Shown: positions 24,401-30,571 of the stretch, piece by piece
Position numbering within the stretch: the first letter of the stretch is position 1
How the letters are laid out: every line of letters begins with the position of its first letter
Origin: Candidatus Rifleibacteriota bacterium
Lineage (GTDB): Bacteria; Riflebacteria; Ozemobacteria; Ozemobacterales; Ozemobacteraceae
Assembly: GCA_022704885.1 (NCBI GenBank)
Contig: JAKJFO010000032.1
Coordinates: 1-30,571 of the forward strand
Direction of reading: 5' to 3'
Length of the DNA stretch: 30,571 nt
The notes under the pieces: model-generated
Told to the model about the DNA's origin: nothing
The model's input: the letters and a program-made list of their open reading frames with translations, nothing else
The model's database searches: none
Translations under genes and position numbers: made by a program

Positions 24401-24468
24401 AATCAGCTCGTTTATCAAACATCTAGTGAGAGTGTAATAATTGTCTGGCAAGTTGCGCCGCCGCAAAA

Positions 24469-25074
24469 TCAGTGATTCTTCTGCGCCAGAAACCAGTAAG
24501 CCTTGTGATCGGGAATAACCGCCACCGTTGAAAACCCGGCACCGGCCGCAATTGCGCTCAGCTCTTCAGCTGACAGCGATCCGGGCTCCTGATGTCTGGC
24601 ATTGCTGTCGCCATAAATAGTCTGGTATTTTGCGGCCTTTACACTCGCTCTAATGTCTTCGGGCAGATCCGGGCCGAAGCCACGCCCGGCAAACACATAA
24701 CCGCCGCGGCGCAGCACCCGCGCCAGCTCGCGCCAGGCCGCTGGCAGATCCGGCCAGAAATGCATCGAACTGCGACTTACCGCGACATCGAATGAAGAAT
24801 CAGCAAACGGCATATTTACAACATCCGTGGCTATCGCCTGCCAACGCTCGGCTACGAACTCTTTCGACATTATGCTGGCCGCGGCAGCTATCTGTTCTTT
24901 GTCGATATCGACAAGCGCGCCACTTCTGAAACCCTTATTCAGCAGGCAATACAGCCAGAGACCGTCGCCACCGCCAAGATCGATGGCATCGGCTGCTGCC
25001 GGATTCAGTCCGGTATGACGCAGCAGGGTCTGAGTCAGATACTCATAAACAGGCATTTGATAATGCTCAAGCAT
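24469..25074 (-). CDS. Class I SAM-dependent methyltransferase (substrate unknown)
   Basis: The 201-aa protein has a Rossmann-fold methyltransferase core. Motif I is AIDLGGGDGLW (about residues 30-40), an acidic residue ends the second strand in LVDIDKEQIAAA, and TDVVNMPFADSSFD then SRSSMHFWPDL and LARVLRRGGYVFAG follow as motifs II-IV. This is the Methyltransf_11-type fold that acts on small molecules. It contains only one cysteine (in LYCLLN), so it lacks the conserved cysteines of arsenite methyltransferase ArsM. It begins 18 nt after the permease stop on the same strand, so the two are probably co-transcribed. The methyl acceptor cannot be read from the sequence. Confidence 0.82.
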   Translation of the reverse strand: MLEHYQMPVYEYLTQTLLRHTGLNPAAADAIDLGGGDGLWLYCLLNKGFRSGALVDIDKEQIAAAASIMSKEFVAERWQAIATDVVNMPFADSSFDVAVSRSSMHFWPDLPAAWRELARVLRRGGYVFAGRGFGPDLPEDIRASVKAAKYQTIYGDSNARHQEPGSLSAEELSAIAAGAGFSTVAVIPDHKAYWFLAQKNH

Positions 25075-25092
25075 AGCCAGCTTGCCTCTTTG

Positions 25093-26532
25093 CTATGAAG
25101 CCGCGCCGAAAGTGCCGAAGAGCAGACCGACCAGTGTTGTAAAAATTACTACCAGGCCGAGGAAAACCGCGGTGCGATATTTTCCCATGATCGGCATCAA
25201 AGCCAGCACGCTCGGCAGGCTGATCGACGGCCCGGCCAGCAGTAGAGCCATCGCCGGGCCATGGTGCATGCCCCAGCGCATGAACAGATCTACGACGTTA
25301 ACGCCGACGATAGAGCCAAAATAGAGCATGGCGCCAATTACCGAAGCTGCCAGATTACTGAATAAGCTGTTGTCTGCGAATACTGAAAACGAAGATACCA
25401 GAGCTGAGGTCCCACCGAGAAAACCCGAAAAGAAAATACCGAGCACAACCATCGGCATGATGCTGCGGGCCTGCCGGTAGGTGCGTTTGAGCCATTTTCG
25501 CGTGTCATCCCAGGTGAACCACATCCGCAGCGCAACCACGACCAGAATGATCTCGACCAGTATCGCCAGCAGCTTTCCCGCCAGATACGCAGTTTTAACT
25601 GCAAGCTCTTCGCCGCGTGAGGCAAACCAGGAAGCCGGCACCAGACGATCGGTGATACCAGAAAAAAGATTGGTCGATGTCAGCATGATCGCAACCAGCA
25701 GCAGAAAAAACACCGCTTCCTGCCAGGCTTTGCGCTTCGACGGCTTGATCTTGAGCTCTTCGCTCTCAAACTCTTCGGGCATGTTGGCAAATATCTTCGA
25801 CATCAGCCAGCCAATTGCGATTGCGCAGACAGCGACCGCGATTATGCGCGCCCAAAGCATTGAAGGTATTATCTTCCAGGTGTAGATGATCGATATAAGG
25901 TTGATGGCCGGCGACGCGTAGAGAAAAGTGATAGCCGGGCCAATGCCGGCGCCGCTCTGCAGGAGGCTCATGAAGATCGGCAGAACGCCGCAGGAACAGA
26001 CGGTCAGAATCGCGCCGGCGAAGGCAGCCAGCGGATAGCTGGTCAGCGGGTTCGACTTTTTGCCGATCGCCATGATGATGGTTTCTTTTGAAAAGAATGT
26101 CGAAATCGCAGCTGCCAGAAAGAATGCCGGCACCATCGCCGAAATCAGATGCGTCGAAAGAAAGTCGATCAGCGCAGTAGAACCAGAGTGAGAAGACAAA
26201 ATCAGCCAGTTGGCCAGCCCCTTTAAAAAGGCGATGCTGTCCTTGCGCACGACCGGTTCGCCGTTCTCACTGGTAAAAAAAAGAAAAATGCCAAAACATA
26301 TGGCAAAAACGATCCACAGGATCTTTTTGGCGCCAAGCTCAAAGCCACTCGGCTCCGGACGCAGATTGAAATCATCTTTCGATTTCAGGTGCTTATCTGA
26401 ACCATCGGCTGATTCAGTCTTTGCAGCAGCTTCAGTTTTGCCAGACTTCTCTGATTTTTCCGGCTTTTCAGCATCACAGCCGGCATCGAGACAGACGCTG
26501 CGGTCTTTTTTATCCTTATTTTCAGCATTCAT
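25093..26532 (-). CDS. Integral-membrane permease of the UPF0718/ArsP-like family
   Basis: The 479-aa protein has a charged N-terminal tail of about 68 residues (Lys/Glu/Ser-rich, with Cys14 and Cys19 in CLDAGC). The membrane domain then has about 8-10 helices. It contains the family signature TVCSCGVLPIFMSL (residues 177-190) and a second half-repeat with GTSALVSSFS, as in the permease family that includes the organoarsenical exporter ArsP. The CSCG cysteines can contact thiophilic metals or metalloids in related proteins. Substrate here is unknown. It starts 186 nt downstream of the TonB receptor stop, with a palindrome between, and ends 18 nt before the methyltransferase. The long Cys-containing tail is unusual for the family. 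Confidence 0.8.
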   Translation of the reverse strand: MNAENKDKKDRSVCLDAGCDAEKPEKSEKSGKTEAAAKTESADGSDKHLKSKDDFNLRPEPSGFELGAKKILWIVFAICFGIFLFFTSENGEPVVRKDSIAFLKGLANWLILSSHSGSTALIDFLSTHLISAMVPAFFLAAAISTFFSKETIIMAIGKKSNPLTSYPLAAFAGAILTVCSCGVLPIFMSLLQSGAGIGPAITFLYASPAINLISIIYTWKIIPSMLWARIIAVAVCAIAIGWLMSKIFANMPEEFESEELKIKPSKRKAWQEAVFFLLLVAIMLTSTNLFSGITDRLVPASWFASRGEELAVKTAYLAGKLLAILVEIILVVVALRMWFTWDDTRKWLKRTYRQARSIMPMVVLGIFFSGFLGGTSALVSSFSVFADNSLFSNLAASVIGAMLYFGSIVGVNVVDLFMRWGMHHGPAMALLLAGPSISLPSVLALMPIMGKYRTAVFLGLVVIFTTLVGLLFGTFGAAS

Positions 26533-26648
26533 TGCATGTTCTCACTATTGTGTATTTTGCGATCAACGCGAATTACAATATATTACATCATTTTTCTGGC
26601 ATATGCCTGCAATTTTCTCAATTCGACAGCAATTATCGATGAAAAGAA

Positions 26649-26680
26649 GCGCAGGGGTTCAACATGTTGAACCCCTGCGC
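26649..26680. terminator. Perfect 32-bp palindrome, probable terminator of the TonB receptor gene
   Basis: GCGCAGGGGTTCAACA followed directly by its exact complement forms a 16-bp stem without spacer bases (the loop would open from the centre). On the - strand it lies about 38 bases after the receptor stop and is followed by TTCTTTTC, so it can work as a terminator. It would leave the permease gene dependent on its own promoter or on read-through. Confidence 0.55.
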
Positions 26681-26717
26681 AAATTGTTGCTTATATAAAC
26701 GAGCACTGAATTTTGGC

Positions 26718-28706
26718 TCAGAACTTCATTTCGGCACCGAAGGTGAAACGGCGGCCACTGCGGTAATAGATCGGATCCATCAGCAGGCCGGCCTTGTTTT
26801 TGATATCAGATGACTGAACCAGCACAATGTCGTCTTTGTCGGCGATATTGTCGATGTCGAGATACATCGAAAATCTGTCGGTAAAACGATGTCTGAGACC
26901 AAGGTTGAAAGTCGTCGAAGAATCGACACGATCGTAATTGGTCGCTTTGCCGGCAGAATCAATCGTCTGAGTCGCTTTGGTGGCACCCTGGTGCTCACAG
27001 CTGAGCATGGCCGAGAGTTTGCCCTGATGATACATCGTGCCGCCGGTGAACTTGTATTCGGGTTTTGCAACCAGCCGCAGATTGCGGGTTTCGTCTTCAG
27101 CCTGATCCAGGCGGGTATAAGCTAACCAGGCGTCGAAATTACGATTGATTTTGCCATTGGCACTGACTTCCCAGCCGGCATGACTGGCTTCGTCAATGTT
27201 GATGTAATAAGCATCGTTAGCCTTGAGTGTGCCGACACCGGCAATTACGCCGCCGGCCACTGAAGTTATCTGCGAGATCTTGTTCTCGATATCAGAATCA
27301 AAGCGGGTTACCGCCAGCTGCCAGTCATCATTGACCTGATATCCAAGCCTGAATTCTTTATTGTCAGCCTTTTCCGGCTTGAGATTCTCATTACCAAAAA
27401 CACGACTGCCACGATAAAGCTCCTGCACATTCGGAAAGCGCACGGTGCGACTGACGCCGGCGCCGATGTCGAGCCTGTCGGTAACCTGGTATTTTGCCGC
27501 CATCGACCAGGAAGTTTCTGAATCAGATTCAAAAGACTCATCTGATCTTGCAACCAGCTGCAGATCAAGTTTGTCGCTCGCTGCGATCGAGTCGCTGATG
27601 AAGTAGCCTTTTGTATCGAGCCATTTGCCTTCGACACCGGCTTTCATGTCATGTCCGATATCCTTGACTTCCTGCTGCTGAGCGCCAACCGTAAGATTGT
27701 GTTTTCTGGCAAGCTTGAAGTTGTAAAGGGCTTCGATCGTATTCATCTGAATCGTCACGTCATCTGCATGGTTTACGGTTCCAGAAGCAACCGTCAGCGT
27801 ATAATCGGTATAGAGCTGATTCGCACTGTAATCACGGTAGCGCGCGTAACGCAGCACCAGATTGCGATCTTTGCCGAAATCCTTTTCGACGACATAATCA
27901 TGATGCGACATTTCCCAAGGCTCGAAACGCTCTTTGTAATTGGGAATGCTTATACTTCCGGCACTATCGAGCACCGTCGCCTTGAATACCCAGCCTGAAT
28001 CAGTTTCGACCCGGCCGCGATACATCAGCAACAGATTGTCAGAATCATTGCCACCAACACCATAAGTTTTGTAATAGCGCTTTCCGTCATAGCTGTCGCG
28101 GAACACACCAAACAGATGCTCGTTCTGATGCGCAACTTTGCCATAAATGTATTCTTCGTGCCGGGTGCCCTTGCCGCCGACTTCCTGAACCATGGTCAGT
28201 CCTTCGAGATCCTTTGCTGTCGGCAATGTCAGATTAACCGCACCGGCCAGACCGTTCGGACCATAAACCAGCGCACTGCCGCCAGGCACAACGGTCGCTT
28301 TCTGCAGGCGACGCAGTGGAAAGCCCGACAACGAAGAGGTGCTGTTCCATGGAGTATTGATCGGGCAGCCATCGACCAGAACCCTGGTATGCTTGCCGTC
28401 AAAACCGCGCAGTTCTGGAGTCATGATCGCGCCCAGCAGGCTGTGCCCGCCGGTAATCGAAGGATTCATGGTTCGCAGCAGTTCAACCGGATCTCTATAT
28501 GTCTTCAATTCGATTTTTTCCAGGTCAATGGCATCCTGAGTTCTTTCGAAAATTCCTTTGTAAGTTGCTCTTTCGGCATCGACCGCGAGGTCAGGAAGCC
28601 GAAACGCCTGATTATCAGCCGGCTCACTCTGTGCTACAGCTATCATTGCCGTCAATCCAAACACAACCAGTAAAAAAACTCTGACTCCAGAACCGAACTT
28701 TTTCAT
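26718..28706 (-). CDS. TonB-dependent outer-membrane receptor
   Basis: The start at ATG 28706 (662 aa) follows GGGGGTAGAG and gives a clean signal peptide (MKKFGSGVRVFLLVVFGLTA, cleavage near VAQ|SE). The plug domain (about residues 55-160) shows DPVELLRTMNPSITGG, then LRGFDGKHTRVLVDGCPINTP, LRRLQKATVVPGGSALVYGP and NGLAGAVNLTLPT, the usual TonB-receptor pattern. The rest forms alternating beta-strand segments of the barrel, ending in RFTFGAEMKF with the terminal Phe typical of outer-membrane proteins. TonB receptors import metal chelates, cobamides or other scarce substrates using the proton motive force. The ligand is not identifiable. The same-strand permease downstream suggests a metal or metalloid compound. 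No TonB/ExbBD gene is visible here. Confidence 0.88.
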   Translation of the reverse strand: MKKFGSGVRVFLLVVFGLTAMIAVAQSEPADNQAFRLPDLAVDAERATYKGIFERTQDAIDLEKIELKTYRDPVELLRTMNPSITGGHSLLGAIMTPELRGFDGKHTRVLVDGCPINTPWNSTSSLSGFPLRRLQKATVVPGGSALVYGPNGLAGAVNLTLPTAKDLEGLTMVQEVGGKGTRHEEYIYGKVAHQNEHLFGVFRDSYDGKRYYKTYGVGGNDSDNLLLMYRGRVETDSGWVFKATVLDSAGSISIPNYKERFEPWEMSHHDYVVEKDFGKDRNLVLRYARYRDYSANQLYTDYTLTVASGTVNHADDVTIQMNTIEALYNFKLARKHNLTVGAQQQEVKDIGHDMKAGVEGKWLDTKGYFISDSIAASDKLDLQLVARSDESFESDSETSWSMAAKYQVTDRLDIGAGVSRTVRFPNVQELYRGSRVFGNENLKPEKADNKEFRLGYQVNDDWQLAVTRFDSDIENKISQITSVAGGVIAGVGTLKANDAYYINIDEASHAGWEVSANGKINRNFDAWLAYTRLDQAEDETRNLRLVAKPEYKFTGGTMYHQGKLSAMLSCEHQGATKATQTIDSAGKATNYDRVDSSTTFNLGLRHRFTDRFSMYLDIDNIADKDDIVLVQSSDIKNKAGLLMDPIYYRSGRRFTFGAEMKF

Positions 28707-28925
28707 CTCTACCCCCATACATCTAATTCTCGATCTTGTATTAAATGACACACAACAGTCATTGCAGAAAATTCATATCATACTTAACACTACTTAGTAA
28801 ACCATATTTATCTGATTGGGTTACAGCAAATCTATGAACAGATAGATTTATAAAGTAGTCAAACTCTTTTCAACACTACTACACGCTACTCATAATCTCA
28901 TAATTCCTCAATAGACCAGCAACTA

Positions 28926-28943
28926 GTGCTTTGTCAAAGTTGA
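28926..28943 (+). repeat. Left terminal inverted repeat of the IS630-type element
   Basis: GTGCTTTGTCAAAGTTGA lies directly after a TA dinucleotide. The stop codon of the second transposase frame (28934-28936) falls inside this repeat. Confidence 0.85.
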
Positions 28944-29632
28944 GTTTGCGGATAAAGTGATTTCAGTTTAATCCTAGCGTCTTCAGTTGAGAACTGCCAG
29001 TCTACGGTTTTCTGGGTTTTGTTTCGACAATCAGTCCATGCCGTCACTATTTCATCCAGTTTCTCAATGGTTGGAATCCTCTGCTGCAGACTCTGCCGAG
29101 TAAGAGCACTCAGTTCGCATTCAGCTACATTCAGCCAGCTTCCGTGTTTGGGAGTAAAATGCATCTCGAGTCGTTTCGCCAGTTCTCTGGCTTTTTCTGC
29201 CGGGAAGGCTTTGTAAAGTGAACTCAAGGAATGTGTGTTGAGGTTATCGCAGATAAGCACAATTTTTTCAACGTGTGGAAAATCTTTCTCAAGAAGTGAC
29301 CTCACCTCCTCTGCCCAGTCCTCTGCAGTACGCCGTTCCCGGACGCTTGTCCGCCTCCACCTACCCAATGGCTCAGAGAACATGAAAATCGAAGCCGTTC
29401 CGCAGCGTTCGTATTCATAGTCTTCACGCAACTCTGCCCCCGGGCGCATGGGAAGGAGTTCGCGAGTGTTCGCCAGTCTCTGATATGGTTGCTCATCCAT
29501 CGTAATAACTGGCCGGGCAGGATCATATGGGAGGTGATAGAGATCGAGAATATCCTCCATACAGGCGACAAATGCTGCATTTTCTCGCGGGGGAATGCAC
29601 CACTGCTTCTTCAGGTGAGGCTTAAGTTCGCT
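28934..29632 (-). CDS. IS630-family transposase, second frame (DDE catalytic domain)
   Basis: Read from the slip site, this frame gives 232 residues starting SELKPHLKKQWCIPPRENAA, a typical IS630 linker. The DDE catalytic residues are visible as VITMDEQ (Asp), ICDNLNTH (Asp) and SWLNVAECE (Glu). The domain joins target and donor strands at TA sites. On its own the frame has an internal ATG at 29560 but no good RBS there; expression by -1 frameshift from the first frame is much more likely. The stop lies within the left inverted repeat. The whole fusion would be 379 aa, a usual length for the family. Confidence 0.88.
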   Translation of the reverse strand, partial: SELKPHLKKQWCIPPRENAAFVACMEDILDLYHLPYDPARPVITMDEQPYQRLANTRELLPMRPGAELREDYEYERCGTASIFMFSEPLGRWRRTSVRERRTAEDWAEEVRSLLEKDFPHVEKIVLICDNLNTHSLSSLYKAFPAEKARELAKRLEMHFTPKHGSWLNVAECELSALTRQSLQQRIPTIEKLDEIVTAWTDCRNKTQKTVDWQFSTEDARIKLKSLYPQTQL

Positions 29633-30072
29633 TTTTTTAAAATGGACCGCACAGTTTCATGGGACAAGCTATCAGCGATTTCCAGTTCAATGGCCCTTTC
29701 AGACAACAAGCGCAGAGTCCAGCGAGACACCCCCTTGGGAGCTTCTGAACAGGCCAAGGCAATAAGCTTGGCTTCCCCTTTTCCGTCTAGAACCTTGCAG
29801 TGAGAAGGACGATCTTGTTTCTTCCGGGATATGGCCCCTTCAAAACCTCGTTCCAAAAATCGTTGCTGGACATTTAAAATGCTACTGGGAGAGCAACCAA
29901 GGGCTGCAGCGATCTCCTTGTCAGAATAACAAGGACCGTTGGCATCGGTCATTAGAAGAATCCGCATTCTTCTAAATTCAAGTGCAGATCCTCTTCCGCC
30001 GCGAAGAGCCTTTTTCAGAAACTTTCGTTGTGAATCAGAAAGCTTGACCACAAACTGCTTTTTTCGGCCCAT
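29611..30072 (-). CDS. IS630-family transposase, first frame (N-terminal DNA-binding domain)
   Basis: The 153-aa frame starts at ATG 30072 behind a strong AGGAGG. It begins MGRKKQFVVKLSDSQRKFLK and carries a helix-turn-helix (CYSDKEIAAALGCSPSSILN, about residues 48-67) and a second winged or linker segment (VSRWTLRLLSERAIEL), the region that recognises the terminal repeats. The frame ends shortly after an A7 run and overlaps the catalytic frame, giving a truncated N-terminal protein that may act as repressor or a fused full-length transposase after -1 slippage. Two-frame IS630 elements with this layout are well known. Confidence 0.88.
   Translation of the reverse strand: MGRKKQFVVKLSDSQRKFLKKALRGGRGSALEFRRMRILLMTDANGPCYSDKEIAAALGCSPSSILNVQQRFLERGFEGAISRKKQDRPSHCKVLDGKGEAKLIALACSEAPKGVSRWTLRLLSERAIELEIADSLSHETVRSILKKANLSLT
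29632..29638 (-). other. Probable programmed -1 frameshift site (A AAA AAA G)
   Basis: A run of seven A residues on the - strand in the phase A-AAA-AAA-G, preceded by TTTT, lies where the first transposase frame can hand over to the second by slipping back one base. After the slip translation continues as AGC-GAA-CTT-AAG, which reads SELK, the start of the conserved catalytic frame. Confidence 0.7.
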
Positions 30073-30162
30073 GATGCCCTCCTTCTGGTGCCCTGCTTTA
30101 AAACAGGGTTCAAAGAAGATGATCGCTCAGATAGGAAAAAAGTACAAGCTTTTTCTTGTGCT

Positions 30163-30180
30163 TCAACTTTGACAGACCAC
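30163..30180 (-). repeat. Right terminal inverted repeat of the IS630-type element
   Basis: On the - strand this reads GTGGTCTGTCAAAGTTGA and matches the left repeat at 16 of 18 positions. A TA dinucleotide follows at 30181-30182. Confidence 0.85.
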
Positions 30181-30199
30181 TAGACTGGCGACTTGGCTG

Positions 30200-30233
30200 G
30201 TAACTTGAGTTGTAACTTGAGTTGTATCTTGAG
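30200..30233 (+). repeat. Short 12-bp tandem repeat
   Basis: GTAACTTGAGTT occurs twice in tandem (30200-30223), and a third, imperfect copy (GTATCTTGAG) follows. The repeat starts only 18 bases after the TA that flanks the insertion element. Confidence 0.7.
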
Positions 30234-30306
30234 GGGGTAATTCTTCGTGCACTCAGTGACCGGGCAAACATCAAAATTTTTCTGCCCTTTTAAAATTTGG
30301 CGCATC

Positions 30307-30330
30307 GACTGGGCCCCTTGACTGGGCCCT
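30307..30330 (+). repeat. Short 13-bp direct repeat
   Basis: GACTGGGCCCCTT is followed immediately by GACTGGGCCCT, giving almost two copies. No function is apparent. Confidence 0.6.
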
Positions 30331-30416
30331 GCCAGATTGCGAAAAACATGGCTGATTGTATGTGCCGACTCCAGCCGTGCGGTTGGCGGGGCCGGAACCT
30401 GCCGGTCGACAATTCC

Positions 30417-30446
30417 TTGCAGGAATGCCACAATCGTGGTTAAATT
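30417..30446 (+). promoter_or_regulatory. Possible promoter of the type I restriction-modification operon
   Basis: TTGCAG (30417-30422), an 18-base spacer and TAAATT (30441-30446) lie about 60 bases upstream of the hsdM start. Found by eye only. Confidence 0.4.
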
Positions 30447-30505
30447 GATGCGTCAGAGAATCAATGAGAGCGACAACCACAACTACGAAACGGAAGTAAC
30501 AGCAC

Positions 30506-30571
30506 ATGTTCGAACAGGCCTTCAAAAACATCGACGATGAACTCAGAAAAGAGGCCGGCTGCACGACCGAG
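30506..30571 (+). CDS. hsdM: Type I restriction-modification system methylase subunit HsdM, N-terminal fragment (runs off window)
   Basis: Only 22 codons are inside the window, starting at ATG 30506 with GGAAG nine bases upstream. The visible residues MFEQAFKNIDDELRKEAGCT match the very characteristic N-terminus of HsdM DNA methylase subunits of type I systems, which begin MFEQAFKNIDD-x-L-x-x-x-AGCT/S. HsdM, with the specificity subunit HsdS, methylates adenine at a bipartite site; with HsdR it cleaves unmethylated DNA. The catalytic NPPF motif and the hsdS and hsdR genes would lie beyond the window and are not seen. The family call rests on this short but distinctive stretch. Confidence 0.75.
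   Translation, partial: MFEQAFKNIDDELRKEAGCTTE

Larger units (their letters stand above)
28924..30182. mobile_element. Complete IS630-family insertion sequence with TA target duplication
   Basis: A 1255-bp element (28926-30180) is flanked by TA on both sides, the duplication made by IS630/Tc1-type transposition. Terminal inverted repeats are GTGCTTTGTCAAAGTTGA (left) and the complement GTGGTCTGTCAAAGTTGA (right), matching at 16 of 18 positions. It encodes the two overlapping transposase frames on the - strand, joined by an A-rich -1 frameshift site. Both ends, both frames and all catalytic residues appear intact, so the copy may be recent or active. It lies between the TonB receptor promoter region and a type I restriction-modification gene. 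Confidence 0.88.
30183..30505 (+). other. Non-coding stretch between the IS element and hsdM
   Basis: About 320 bases hold no convincing gene; short frames on both strands here have no RBS and unusual composition. It contains two short tandem repeat patches (listed separately), a possible promoter and otherwise nothing recognised. It was probably the natural upstream region of the restriction-modification operon before the element inserted. Confidence 0.6.

Noticed and set aside
24469..25074. Arsenite methyltransferase (ArsM) beside an ArsP-like permease
   Set aside because: The protein has a methyltransferase core but only one cysteine; ArsM needs several conserved cysteines to bind As(III).
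24164..25074. A restriction-modification system formed by the controller-like regulator and the adjacent methyltransferase
   Set aside because: The methyltransferase lacks DNA-methylase motifs such as NPPY/DPPY or PCQ, the genes converge, and no nuclease gene is present.
30180..30431. A possible 83-aa gene on the - strand after the insertion element
   Set aside because: No RBS; its end is generated by the 12-bp tandem repeat (KIQLKLQLKL) and nothing else looks protein-like.
30337..30540. A 67-codon + strand frame overlapping the hsdM start
   Set aside because: It would overlap the recognisable HsdM N-terminus in another frame, has no RBS and an odd Arg/Cys-rich composition.

Overview
The window looks like a chromosomal segment of a diderm (Gram-negative-type) bacterium, moderately GC-rich by eye. 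It encodes a TonB-dependent outer-membrane receptor, a MurJ-type lipid II flippase, secreted and lipoprotein signal peptides and type IV pilin-like proteins. The gene mix (a Bat/DUF4159/DUF4175 envelope cluster, many TPR and HEAT proteins, hypothetical secreted proteins) is typical of uncultured or deep-branching lineages. Riflebacteria-like bacteria are one possibility, but this is a guess from style only; no rRNA or tRNA gene is visible to fix the taxonomy.

Region 1 (1-14238, + strand) is one tightly packed run: the 3' end of a membrane-anchored Bat/amidotransferase-type protein, a DUF4159 protein, a 1143-aa DUF4175-like membrane coiled-coil protein, a secreted TPR protein, a secreted protein of the kind often mislabelled 'asparagine synthetase B', a multi-spanning M48 metalloprotease, an SLH-like secreted protein, an M48-like protein that has lost its active site, and a HEAT-repeat protein. 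Genes abut or overlap by 1-4 nt over much of its length, so it is probably one large envelope-associated operon of unknown purpose. A small ORF on the opposite strand (9848-10084) sits in the one real gap.

Region 2 (14232-18967, - strand) is a type IV pilus or type II secretion-like minor pilin module: a large GspK/PilX-like protein, a PilV/GspI-like and a PilW/GspJ-like pseudopilin with overlapping start and stop codons, then a secreted TPR protein and a 53-aa single-helix membrane protein. It is transcribed divergently from region 3 (19113-22182, + strand), which holds a voltage-sensor-type ion channel with RCK domains and an odd pore sequence, followed by MurJ. Both divergent promoters lie so close to the start codons that leaderless mRNAs are likely.

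Region 3b (about 22190-24420) is AT-richer and looks accessory: a HicAB toxin-antitoxin pair with a palindrome on its promoter, a lipoprotein with a Gly-Thr repeat linker, and a small XRE regulator preceded by two copies of a controller-box-like palindrome.

Region 4 (24469-28706, - strand) holds a TonB-dependent receptor, a CSCG-motif permease (UPF0718/ArsP-like) and a SAM-dependent methyltransferase, possibly one uptake or detoxification locus for an unknown metal or metalloid compound. A perfect 32-bp palindrome separates the receptor from the permease.

Region 5 (28924-30571) is an intact IS630-family element with TA target duplication and a -1 frameshift site. It is followed by a short repeat-rich stretch and the first 22 codons of a type I restriction-modification methylase subunit (HsdM) running off the window.
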